Source: Dorea sp. CAG:317 (GTDB taxonomy: Bacteria; Bacillota; Clostridia; Lachnospirales; Lachnospiraceae). Taken from it: a stretch of DNA of 43,734 nucleotides. The stretch covers positions 52,849 through 96,582 of the forward strand of contig FR892680.1 in NCBI GenBank assembly GCA_000433535.1, written 5' to 3'. This document shows, piece after piece, positions 24,086 through 32,111 of this stretch. Positions within the stretch are counted from its first letter, which is position 1. Each line of letters begins with the position of its first letter. The translations under genes were made by a program, and so were the position numbers. Under the pieces are notes generated by a model. It searched no databases and was not told the DNA's origin. It worked only from the letters and a program-made list of their open reading frames with translations.

Positions 24086-25420
24086 CTACACAACGCCCTG
24101 TGCAAGCATTGCGTCTGCAACTTTCTCGAAGCCTGCAATATTCGCTCCTACTACATAGTTGCCTTCCGCATTGTAACGTTTTGCAGCGTCATCAGCATTA
24201 TGGCAAATATTTACCATGATACCTTTTAATTTTGCATCTACTTCTTCAAAAGACCAGCTTAAGCGTTCGCTGTTCTGAGACATCTCAAGAGCAGAAGTTG
24301 CAACACCGCCTGCATTTGCAGCTTTACCAGGTGCAAACATCACACCGTGCTCCTGAAGATATTCTGTAGCTTCCATTGTCGTAGGCATATTTGCACCTTC
24401 CGCCACTGCCATACATCCATTTTCAACCAACATTTTCGCATCTTCCAGAAGAAGCTCGTTCTGGGTTGCACATGGAAGCGCAATATCAACTTTCACAGAC
24501 CACACGCCGCGTCCGTCATGATATTCCGCATTTGGACGATAATTCTTGTATTCTGTCAGTCTTGCACGTTTTACTTCTTTGATCTCTTTTAATGCTGCAA
24601 GATCAATTCCTTCCGGATCATATACCCATCCGGTAGAATCACTGACTGTCACAACCTTTGCGCCAAGCTGCTGTGCTTTCTCTGTAGCATAGATCGCAAC
24701 GTTACCGGAACCGGATACTGCAACTGTCTTTCCTGCCAGTTCCTTGCCGTTTAACTTCAGCATCTCATTTGTGAAATACAGAAGGCCATAACCTGTTGCC
24801 TCTTTTCTTGCAAGTGAACCACCATAGCTTAATCCTTTTCCGGTGAGAACTCCTTCATATAAGCCACGGATTCTCTTGTACTGACCAAAGAGATAACCGA
24901 TCTCTCTTGCACCTGTTCCGATATCACCTGCCGGAACATCTGTATCTGCACCAATATATTTGCAAAGCTCTGTCATGAAGCTCTGGCAGAATGCCATAAT
25001 CTCTCTGTCGGATTTTCCCTTTGGATCGAAGTCAGAACCACCTTTACCGCCACCGATCGGAAGTCCGGTAAGAGAATTTTTAAAGATCTGCTCAAAGCCA
25101 AGGAATTTGATGATTCCAAGGTTAACAGATGGGTGAAGTCTAAGACCTCCCTTGTATGGTCCGATTGCGCTGTTAAACTGTACACGGTAACCGGTATTCA
25201 CCTGAACCTGCCCTTTATCATCCACCCACGGAACACGGAACTTAAACTGACGCTCCGGCTCAACAAGTCTCTCAAGAAGCGCTTCTCTTCTATATGTCTC
25301 CTCATTAGCCTCTACTACCACTCTCAAAGATTCCAGTACTTCTTTCACTGCCTGATGGAACTCTGGCTCTGCCGGGTTCTTCGCTACAACCCTCTCAAGG
25401 ATTTCATCAACATATGACAT
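24086..25420 (-). CDS. gdhA: Glutamate dehydrogenase (NADP type)
   Basis: The 444-residue enzyme has the bacterial hexameric NADP-type layout. The N-terminal substrate domain contains GPYKGGLRLHPSVN, the catalytic Lys region PIGGGKGGSDFDPKGKSD and CQSFMTELCKYIG; the Rossmann part has VAVSGSGNVAIYATEKA. It interconverts 2-oxoglutarate plus ammonia and glutamate. In a glycine-fermenting cell it handles ammonia released by glycine reductase, but that link is inferred. It is monocistronic with its own promoter, a GGAGG ribosome site and a terminator. Confidence 0.96.
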   Translation of the reverse strand: MSYVDEILERVVAKNPAEPEFHQAVKEVLESLRVVVEANEETYRREALLERLVEPERQFKFRVPWVDDKGQVQVNTGYRVQFNSAIGPYKGGLRLHPSVNLGIIKFLGFEQIFKNSLTGLPIGGGKGGSDFDPKGKSDREIMAFCQSFMTELCKYIGADTDVPAGDIGTGAREIGYLFGQYKRIRGLYEGVLTGKGLSYGGSLARKEATGYGLLYFTNEMLKLNGKELAGKTVAVSGSGNVAIYATEKAQQLGAKVVTVSDSTGWVYDPEGIDLAALKEIKEVKRARLTEYKNYRPNAEYHDGRGVWSVKVDIALPCATQNELLLEDAKMLVENGCMAVAEGANMPTTMEATEYLQEHGVMFAPGKAANAGGVATSALEMSQNSERLSWSFEEVDAKLKGIMVNICHNADDAAKRYNAEGNYVVGANIAGFEKVADAMLAQGVV

Positions 25421-25464
25421 AATCTTTACCTCCTATAATGCTTAAATTACTTTCGTTGTTTAAC

Positions 25465-25493
25465 ATTGTAAAGTATTTCAATTCAAAACACAA
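25465..25493 (-). promoter_or_regulatory. gdhA promoter
   Basis: TTGTGT (25493-25488), a 17-base spacer and TACAAT (25470-25465), about 45 bases ahead of the gdhA ATG. Upstream the 210-base gap is AT-rich, contains several TTGCA-type motifs and one inverted repeat TGCAACA/TGTTGCA (25596-25621, 12-base spacer). No gene was seen in it. Confidence 0.55.
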
Positions 25494-25631
25494 GATTTTT
25501 CTAACAAAAAATCGCAGTTTTTTGCAACTTGTTTTTATTTTTCCTGCAAGTATTCTCATTTTTGTGCAGCTTTTATCTGTTTATGTCATTTTGTATGCAA
25601 CAAATTTGACTCAATGTTGCAAAACGAATGC

Positions 25632-25674
25632 AATTTGGGACGTAGCAAAGTGAAACTTTGCTACGTCCCAAATT
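25632..25674. repeat. Perfect 43-base palindrome (20-bp arms) just after purL
   Basis: AATTTGGGACGTAGCAAAGT at 25632-25651 is the exact reverse complement of 25655-25674, with GAA as the loop. It begins two bases after the purL stop codon. It likely acts as a transcript end or stability hairpin of purL, although no clear T-run follows on the minus strand. Confidence 0.85.
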
Positions 25675-25676
25675 AA

Positions 25677-28600
25677 TTATTTAAAATATTTCACGCCTGA
25701 TTCGAAGATCTTAAGATCCTGCTCGCCGTAGATGTTCATTGCTACGGAGCGTGCGCGTCTCTCGGAGTGTGCCATCTTTCCGAATACGCGTCCGTCAGGA
25801 CTTGTGATTCCTTCGATTGCACAGTAGGAACCGTTGACGTTCCACTCTTCGTCCATTGTGATGTTTCCTTCCGGATCACAGTACTGTGTTGCTACCTGTC
25901 CGTTGGCGAAGAGTTTATCTAACCACTCGCCGCTTGCCACGAAACGTCCTTCGCCGTGGGATGCCGGATTGGTGTATACGCCGCCCAGTTCTGCCTCCTG
26001 AAGCCATGGGGATTTATTGGAAACTACTTTTGTGTATACCATCTTGGAGATATGACGTCCGATGGTGTTGTAAGTAAGTGTCGGAGCATCCTCGTTCTGT
26101 CCGGTAATCTCTCCGTTTGGAACAAGTCCCAGTTTTACAAGCGCCTGGAATCCGTTACATACGCCGAGCACCAGTCCGTCACGCTCGTTTAACAATTTCT
26201 CAACTGCTTCTTTCATCTTCGCATTCTGGAATGCAGTTGCGAAGAATTTTGCAGATCCGTCCGGCTCATCACCTGCGGAGAAACCTCCCGGGAACATGAT
26301 GATCTGTGACTGTGCAATTGCTTTCTCAAATACATCGACAGAATCCAGAATATCTTCCGCGCTCATATTCTTGAAGACTTTGACGATTGTCTTAGCGCCT
26401 GCGCGTTCAAATGCCTTCTTACTGTCAAATTCACAGTTTGTTCCAGGGAATACCGGGATAAATACTGTCGGCTGCGCAATTTTATGACTGCAAATGTGGA
26501 TATCAGACGTATTGTAAAGTCCTTTTTCTACCACTTCTTCCTGTCCTTCCACGCCGGAATTCGTCGGGAATACTTTCTCAAGCGGCTCCTTCCATGCAGC
26601 CTCTGCATCTGCCTCTGTAATTTCCATGTCTTTGTACGTAAATGCTGCTGCCTCTGTCACTTCACCGATCACCGTGTAAGTGATTGCAAGCTCAGATACT
26701 TTCTCTGCCGGAACCTCTGCTACAATATCTCCAAATGCCGGCACAAAGAGATCTCTTGCGTCCACATCATGATCTATCTTCACACCCATACGGTTACCAA
26801 ATGCCATCTTGCTGACCGCCGCTGCAATACCGTGTCTGTCCAACGCGTAAGCAGAGACGATTCTTCCTGCCTGAACATCCTCTCTGAATTTTCCATAGAG
26901 TTCCATCACCTGATCGTATTTCGGAACATCATACTCATCTGTTGGAATGCGAAGCCATACAAGCTTATTACCTGCCGCTTTTAATTCCGGTGTAATAATA
27001 TCTTTCTCCACTGCCACATCCACTGCAAAAGATACAAGCGTCGGCGGAACATCGATATCTTCAAATGTACCGGACATACTGTCTTTTCCTCCGATGGATG
27101 GAAGTCCAAAGCCAAGCTGTGCGTCATAAGCTCCAAGAAGAGCTGCAAACGGCTGGCTCCATCTGTGTGGATCTTCTGTCATACGACGGAAATATTCCTG
27201 GAATGTGAAACGGATCTTGCTGTAATCTCCGCCTGCTGCCACAATCTTCGCAACAGACTCTGTTACTGCATAGATGGCTCCATGATACGGGCTCCATGTA
27301 GACAGATACGGATCAAATCCATAACTCATCATCGTTACTGTATCGCAGTCTCCTGTCAATACCGGAAGCTTCGCAACCATTGCCTGTGTCTCTGTCATCT
27401 GATATTTTCCACCATGCGGCATGAACACAGAAGCTGCTCCGATGGAACCGTCAAACATTTCCACAAGACCTTTCTGAGAGCATACATTCAGATCTCCCAA
27501 GGTCTCCATCCACTTTCCTTTTACATCTTTCACTTCTTCTCTGCCGAGAATACTGTCTTTACGGCTTGGAATATCTACTGCAACCGTTGTCTCCTGATGC
27601 GCTCCGTTCGTATCTAAGAATGCACGGGACAGATTTACGATTTCTTTGCCTCTCCATGACAATACGAGTCTTGGAGATTCTGTTACTTCCGCAACTTCCA
27701 CAGCCTCTAAGTTCTCTTCCTTTGCATAGCCCATAAATTCAGCTACGTCTTTCGGATCTACCACAACTGCCATACGCTCCTGAGACTCAGAGATTGCAAT
27801 CTCCGTTCCATCAAGGCCTGCATATTTCTTCGGTACTCTGTCAAGATCAACCTTCAAGCCATCTGCCAGCTCACCGATTGCAACGGATACACCGCCGGCT
27901 CCGAAGTCGTTACATTTCTTAATTAATTTACTTACTTCTTCTCTTCTGAACAAACGCTGAATCTTACGCTCTGTCGGAGGATTACCCTTCTGAACTTCTG
28001 CTCCGCATACTTCAATAGACTCTTCCGTATGTACCTTAGAAGAACCGGTTGCTCCTCCACAACCGTCACGTCCTGTACGTCCGCCCAGCAAAATAATGAT
28101 ATCTCCCGGATCGGAAGTCTCACGGATTACCGCACGTCTTGGTGCTGCTCCCAACACAGCTCCAATCTCCATACGTTTTGCCACATAATTCGGATGGTAG
28201 ATTTCTTTTACCGCCCCGGTAGCAAGACCGATCTGGTTTCCATAAGAGCTGTATCCATGCGCAGCCTCACGAACCAGTTTTTTCTGCGGAAGCTTTCCTT
28301 TCATCGTATCTTTTACGGATACCGTAGGATCTGCCGCTCCTGTCACACGCATTGCCTGATAGACATAAGTACGTCCTGACAACGGATCGCGGATTGCTCC
28401 GCCAAGACAGGTTGCCGCTCCACCGAACGGTTCAATCTCTGTCGGATGGTTATGCGTCTCATTTTTGAAATTCACAAGCCACTCTTCTTCCACTCCGTCT
28501 ACTTTGATCGGAACTACGATACTACAAGCATTAATCTCATCAGACTCTTCCTGATCTTCCAACTTGCCTTCTCTTTTTAATTTACGCATAGCCATAAGCG

Positions 28601-29444
28601 CAAGATCCATCAGACATACAAATTTGTCCTCTCTGCCTTTGAAGATCTCACTGTGGTCCGCAAGATATCTGCGGTAAGTCTCTTCCATCGGTTCTCTGTA
28701 ATCACCATCTCCAAAGGATACTTCGGTAAGCTCTGTAGAGAATGTTGTATGACGACAGTGGTCAGACCAGTAAGTATCCAGTACGCGGATCTCTGTCATC
28801 GTAGGATCTCTGTCCTCTTCTCCTTTGAAGTAATTCTGAATATGAAGAAAGTCTTTAAAGGTCATGGCAAGGTTCAAAGAACTGTATAATTCTTTTAATT
28901 CTGCCTCAGCCATATCTTTAAATCCGTCAAATACGATCACATCTTCCGGCTCGTCAAAATTAGTCACAAGCGTCTCCGGAATCTCTTCCGCCGCCTCTCT
29001 GGAATCCACCGGGTTAATGCAGTGCGCTTTGATCGCTGCAAACTCTTCCTCTGAGATTGCCCCGTCTTTTCCTGTCACTACATAAGTAGTAGCTGTTTTA
29101 ATAATCGGCTGCTCATCTTCTTTCAAGAACTGGATACACTGCACTGCCGAATCAGCTCTCTGGTCAAACTGTCCCGGAAGAAATTCCACAGAAAATACGC
29201 GCGCACCTTCTGCCTGGTCAAATTCATTTCTATATAAAATGTCTACCGGAGGCTCTGCAAAGATTCCGTTACATGCCTTCTCAAATACTTCATCTGAAAT
29301 ATTTTCCACATCATAACGGATCAGAACTCTTACATTCTCCACATCTTTGATACCGAGATAGCTGCGGATCTCATGCTTTAAATCTTTTGCCTGTACTGCA
29401 AAATCGGATTTCTTTTCTACATACACTCGTCTTACATTACTCAT
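25677..29444 (-). CDS. purL: Phosphoribosylformylglycinamidine synthase (single-chain PurL)
   Basis: The start was put at ATG 29444 with GGAGG seven bases upstream, giving 1,255 residues, the length of a large single-chain FGAM synthase. An N-terminal PurS-like part is followed by the linker and two AIR-synthase-like halves (ETHNHPTEIEPFGGAATCLGGAIRD, GRTGRDGCGGATGSSK, GGKDSMSGTFEDI). A class I glutamine amidotransferase domain closes the protein, with FPGTNCEFDS, the nucleophile Cys in VLGVCNGFQAL and the final GRVFGKMAHSERR. It makes FGAM from FGAR, ATP and glutamine in the cytoplasm. It is intact and appears monocistronic. Confidence 0.96.
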   Translation of the reverse strand: MSNVRRVYVEKKSDFAVQAKDLKHEIRSYLGIKDVENVRVLIRYDVENISDEVFEKACNGIFAEPPVDILYRNEFDQAEGARVFSVEFLPGQFDQRADSAVQCIQFLKEDEQPIIKTATTYVVTGKDGAISEEEFAAIKAHCINPVDSREAAEEIPETLVTNFDEPEDVIVFDGFKDMAEAELKELYSSLNLAMTFKDFLHIQNYFKGEEDRDPTMTEIRVLDTYWSDHCRHTTFSTELTEVSFGDGDYREPMEETYRRYLADHSEIFKGREDKFVCLMDLALMAMRKLKREGKLEDQEESDEINACSIVVPIKVDGVEEEWLVNFKNETHNHPTEIEPFGGAATCLGGAIRDPLSGRTYVYQAMRVTGAADPTVSVKDTMKGKLPQKKLVREAAHGYSSYGNQIGLATGAVKEIYHPNYVAKRMEIGAVLGAAPRRAVIRETSDPGDIIILLGGRTGRDGCGGATGSSKVHTEESIEVCGAEVQKGNPPTERKIQRLFRREEVSKLIKKCNDFGAGGVSVAIGELADGLKVDLDRVPKKYAGLDGTEIAISESQERMAVVVDPKDVAEFMGYAKEENLEAVEVAEVTESPRLVLSWRGKEIVNLSRAFLDTNGAHQETTVAVDIPSRKDSILGREEVKDVKGKWMETLGDLNVCSQKGLVEMFDGSIGAASVFMPHGGKYQMTETQAMVAKLPVLTGDCDTVTMMSYGFDPYLSTWSPYHGAIYAVTESVAKIVAAGGDYSKIRFTFQEYFRRMTEDPHRWSQPFAALLGAYDAQLGFGLPSIGGKDSMSGTFEDIDVPPTLVSFAVDVAVEKDIITPELKAAGNKLVWLRIPTDEYDVPKYDQVMELYGKFREDVQAGRIVSAYALDRHGIAAAVSKMAFGNRMGVKIDHDVDARDLFVPAFGDIVAEVPAEKVSELAITYTVIGEVTEAAAFTYKDMEITEADAEAAWKEPLEKVFPTNSGVEGQEEVVEKGLYNTSDIHICSHKIAQPTVFIPVFPGTNCEFDSKKAFERAGAKTIVKVFKNMSAEDILDSVDVFEKAIAQSQIIMFPGGFSAGDEPDGSAKFFATAFQNAKMKEAVEKLLNERDGLVLGVCNGFQALVKLGLVPNGEITGQNEDAPTLTYNTIGRHISKMVYTKVVSNKSPWLQEAELGGVYTNPASHGEGRFVASGEWLDKLFANGQVATQYCDPEGNITMDEEWNVNGSYCAIEGITSPDGRVFGKMAHSERRARSVAMNIYGEQDLKIFESGVKYFK

Positions 29445-29535
29445 ACGTTTTCCTCCATTTTGTAAATCCATTACACTGTTAGTTTTATTGTAACATATTT
29501 TTTATTATTAATGTAATTAATATAAATTAACATTT

Positions 29536-30243
29536 TTATAACTTACACTTATTAATGTCATGTTTTTTCCAAACATACAAAATCATCCAGACAAAAATAA
29601 GCATTCCGACAAACACCGCTCCAATCCGAAGAACCATGTCTGAGAAAAAACCTTCCGGGAGCATGCGGATCATATAATCCACCGACGGATCAAAAAGCCA
29701 CAGATCATTGGTGAAAAAGATCTCGTGAAAAACAGTAAAGCAGGCAGTAAAATCAATGGCAAACGCAACTCCCAGAAACAGGAGCAAACCAAGAAACACG
29801 CCAAGGGCAATAGAATACGCCTCAAAAAATTGTCTGCTGATTCTTTTTCTTCCCGCTTTTACGCCTGCCAGCATCAAAAGAACGATTGCCAGCATAAGAA
29901 ATACAGCGCGAAGCTTCAGACCTCCAAGGAAAAGATTCTTCACATCCGCCATGTGAAGCCGGTCCTGTTCATTGAAGAAATCCTGTTCACGCCCATCAAC
30001 ATCCGTAACGATTGAAAGCTTCTCTTCCTTTCCGATCAAATAGTCCATCATATGCTCTGTCACTTCCATAACGTCTTCCATGGACATATGAAGCGAAGCG
30101 GTCACATGATATTTTTCATATTCTTTTTCGTAAAACCTATAAGATGGATCACCGTAGATCACCAATTGAAAACTGGTGATCAGCAAGACAATGACCAGAA
30201 GAAACATTCCCGGTATTGCCAATCGTCTGTTAAGCCCCTTCAT
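29536..30243 (-). CDS. DUF1461-like integral membrane protein
   Basis: The start was set to ATG 30243 (AGAGG ahead). The 235-residue protein has one hydrophobic segment near the N-terminus (about 9-30), an external loop with YHVTASLHMSMEDVMEVTEHMMDYLIGKEE and a DF(F)NEQDRLHMADVKNLF motif, then three further segments (about 110-130, 145-170, 205-228). This arrangement fits the TIGR01906/DUF1461 family, as I recall it, which has no established function. It lies upstream of purL on the same strand with a 91-base gap and no clear terminator. Confidence 0.75.
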   Translation of the reverse strand: MKGLNRRLAIPGMFLLVIVLLITSFQLVIYGDPSYRFYEKEYEKYHVTASLHMSMEDVMEVTEHMMDYLIGKEEKLSIVTDVDGREQDFFNEQDRLHMADVKNLFLGGLKLRAVFLMLAIVLLMLAGVKAGRKRISRQFFEAYSIALGVFLGLLLFLGVAFAIDFTACFTVFHEIFFTNDLWLFDPSVDYMIRMLPEGFFSDMVLRIGAVFVGMLIFVWMILYVWKKHDINKCKL

Positions 30244-30341
30244 TCTCCGCCTCTCTTTCCGTCTCCTTATCACAGGTATGACAGCAAGCCGACTTGCCGG
30301 CTTGGATTGCATGTAACGCAATTATTATACCACAATCATGG

Positions 30342-30370
30342 TTGTAATTCACTCTTTTTTGACTTATAAT
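30342..30370 (+). promoter_or_regulatory. Promoter of the LysR-type regulator gene
   Basis: TTGTAA (30342-30347), a 17-base spacer and TATAAT (30365-30370), 30 bases ahead of the ATG. Confidence 0.6.
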
Positions 30371-30399
30371 ACTATTATGTCTTATAAGGAGGACTTATC

Positions 30400-31284
30400 A
30401 TGGATGTGAACTACGAATTATATAAAGTATTTTATTATGTCGCTTCGACTTTGAGCTTCTCAGAAGCCGCAAGCCAACTCTTCATTTCCCAGTCTGCGGT
30501 CAGCCAGTCGATCAAAACACTGGAGAAGAAGTTGAATCAGACTTTATTTATCAGAAGCACAAAGAAGGTACAGTTAACGCCGGAAGGGGAGATTCTGCTA
30601 AGACATATCGAACCTGCGGTTCATCTGATCGGACGGGGCGAGGCTCAGCTTATGGATACTTCTGCCGGCGGCGGACAGCTTCGCATCGGAGCAAGCGATA
30701 CCATTTGCCGGTACTTTCTCGTACCTTATCTTGAAAAATTCCACAAAGCATTCCCGGGAGCTCATATCAAGGTAACCAACGCTACCTCTATCAAATGCGT
30801 GGAATTATTAGAAAGCGGACAGGTAGATCTGATTGTTGTAAATTGCCCAAATGCATATCTTGGCAGTTTGTTTTCTGTAAACACAATCAGATCTTTTCAT
30901 GATGTGTTTATTGCTAACCAGTCGTTTCGTGAGCTTAAGGGGAAAAAGCTATCCTACAAACAACTGTTAGAATATCCCATCTTAATGCTGGATAAGAAAA
31001 GCACTACAAGCGAATTTCTACACTCTCTGTTTCAGCAGCACCAGTTGGATCTGGTTCCGGAAATTGAACTTAGCAGCAATGATCTTCTTATTGATCTTGC
31101 CCGCATCGGGCTTGGTCTGGCATTCATCCCGGACTATTGTATAGACCATGAAGATGAAGATTTGTTCATCATTGATCTGAAAGAAAAGCTTCCTGCCAGA
31201 GAACTGGCACTCGCCTACAACAAGCACCTTCCGGTATCCGGAGCACTGCAGGAATTTCTAAGTTATTTTTCAGACAATTCTTGA
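30400..31284 (+). CDS. LysR family transcriptional regulator
   Basis: The 294-residue protein has the N-terminal winged helix-turn-helix (LSFSEAASQLFISQSAVSQSIKTLEKKL, then LFIRSTKKVQLTPEGEILL) and the C-terminal effector domain (GGQLRIGASDTICRYFLVPYLEKF, VDLIVVNCP, IGLGLAFIPDYCI). The start has GGAGG seven bases upstream. It probably controls the ABC transporter genes downstream on the same strand; LysR regulators usually act on adjacent promoters. Its inducer is unknown. Confidence 0.92.
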   Translation: MDVNYELYKVFYYVASTLSFSEAASQLFISQSAVSQSIKTLEKKLNQTLFIRSTKKVQLTPEGEILLRHIEPAVHLIGRGEAQLMDTSAGGGQLRIGASDTICRYFLVPYLEKFHKAFPGAHIKVTNATSIKCVELLESGQVDLIVVNCPNAYLGSLFSVNTIRSFHDVFIANQSFRELKGKKLSYKQLLEYPILMLDKKSTTSEFLHSLFQQHQLDLVPEIELSSNDLLIDLARIGLGLAFIPDYCIDHEDEDLFIIDLKEKLPARELALAYNKHLPVSGALQEFLSYFSDNS

Positions 31285-31310
31285 TGCTATACCCCCCCCC
31301 TGTTTATAAT
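31281..31310 (+). promoter_or_regulatory. Putative phase-variable promoter with a C9 tract in the spacer
   Basis: TTGATG (31281-31286), overlapping the LysR stop codon, and TATAAT (31305-31310) are 18 bases apart. The spacer holds nine consecutive C (31292-31300). Changes of one or two C would move the spacing to or away from the optimal 17. Confidence 0.55.
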
Positions 31311-31341
31311 ATAAAACATGTCATTCAAGGAGGAAACTATT

Positions 31342-32094
31342 ATGTCAATTATTAAAACAGAACATCTTGTTCACAACTATATCATTAAGACAAGCACGAT
31401 GGATATCAACACCATTCATGTCTTAAAGGATATCGACTTCGAAGTAGAAAAAGGGGAATTCGTGTCGATCATGGGACGTTCAGGATGCGGAAAGAGTACC
31501 TTTCTTAAACTTCTCGGCATGATCGAACGCCCAACATCCGGAACAATCTACTTTGATGGTATGGACACAGAAGATCTGTGGAAGGATGAATTAGCAGATA
31601 TCAGAAGACGAAGAATCGGTTTTGTCTTTCAGGATTTTTATCTGTTGGACAGCTTATGTATCAAGGACAACATTCTGCTGCCGATGATTCTTGATAAAGC
31701 AGAATCAAAATCTATGGTTGAGAAAGCAGAAGGACTTGCCGAATTGTTCGGGATCAAAGATCTTCTTCCAAAAGCTCCATACGAGCTGTCTGGCGGTGAG
31801 AAACAAAGAGCTGCCATCTGCCGCGCACTGATCAATGACCCGGAAATTATTCTCGCAGATGAGCCTACCGGAAATCTCGATTCAAAATCCGGTAAGATTG
31901 TTATGGATGCGTTGAAACGGATCAACAAAGAATTCCACAAAACAATTCTTATGGTTACGCACGATCCTTATTTTGCAAGCTTAAGCCAGAAAGTCGTTCT
32001 TCTAAAGGACGGACAGATCTCAGACACTATTCAATGCACAGATGATGACAATGATTTCTATGAGAAAGTCTTTCAATACACAACAAAAATCTAA
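31342..32094 (+). CDS. ABC transporter ATP-binding protein, BceA/LolD/MacB type
   Basis: The start at ATG 31342 has AAGGAGG just upstream; the longer frame to 31318 overlaps the promoter. The 250-residue ATPase has Walker A GRSGCGKST, Q-loop FVFQDFYLLDSL, signature LSGGEKQR, Walker B IILADEPTGNLDS and the switch VTHDPYFAS, typical of the MacB/BceA group of peptide- or antibiotic-related exporters. It is followed by its permease after 17 bases. Confidence 0.92.
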   Translation: MSIIKTEHLVHNYIIKTSTMDINTIHVLKDIDFEVEKGEFVSIMGRSGCGKSTFLKLLGMIERPTSGTIYFDGMDTEDLWKDELADIRRRRIGFVFQDFYLLDSLCIKDNILLPMILDKAESKSMVEKAEGLAELFGIKDLLPKAPYELSGGEKQRAAICRALINDPEIILADEPTGNLDSKSGKIVMDALKRINKEFHKTILMVTHDPYFASLSQKVVLLKDGQISDTIQCTDDDNDFYEKVFQYTTKI

Positions 32095-32111
32095 GGCAGG
32101 AGGCATACACC

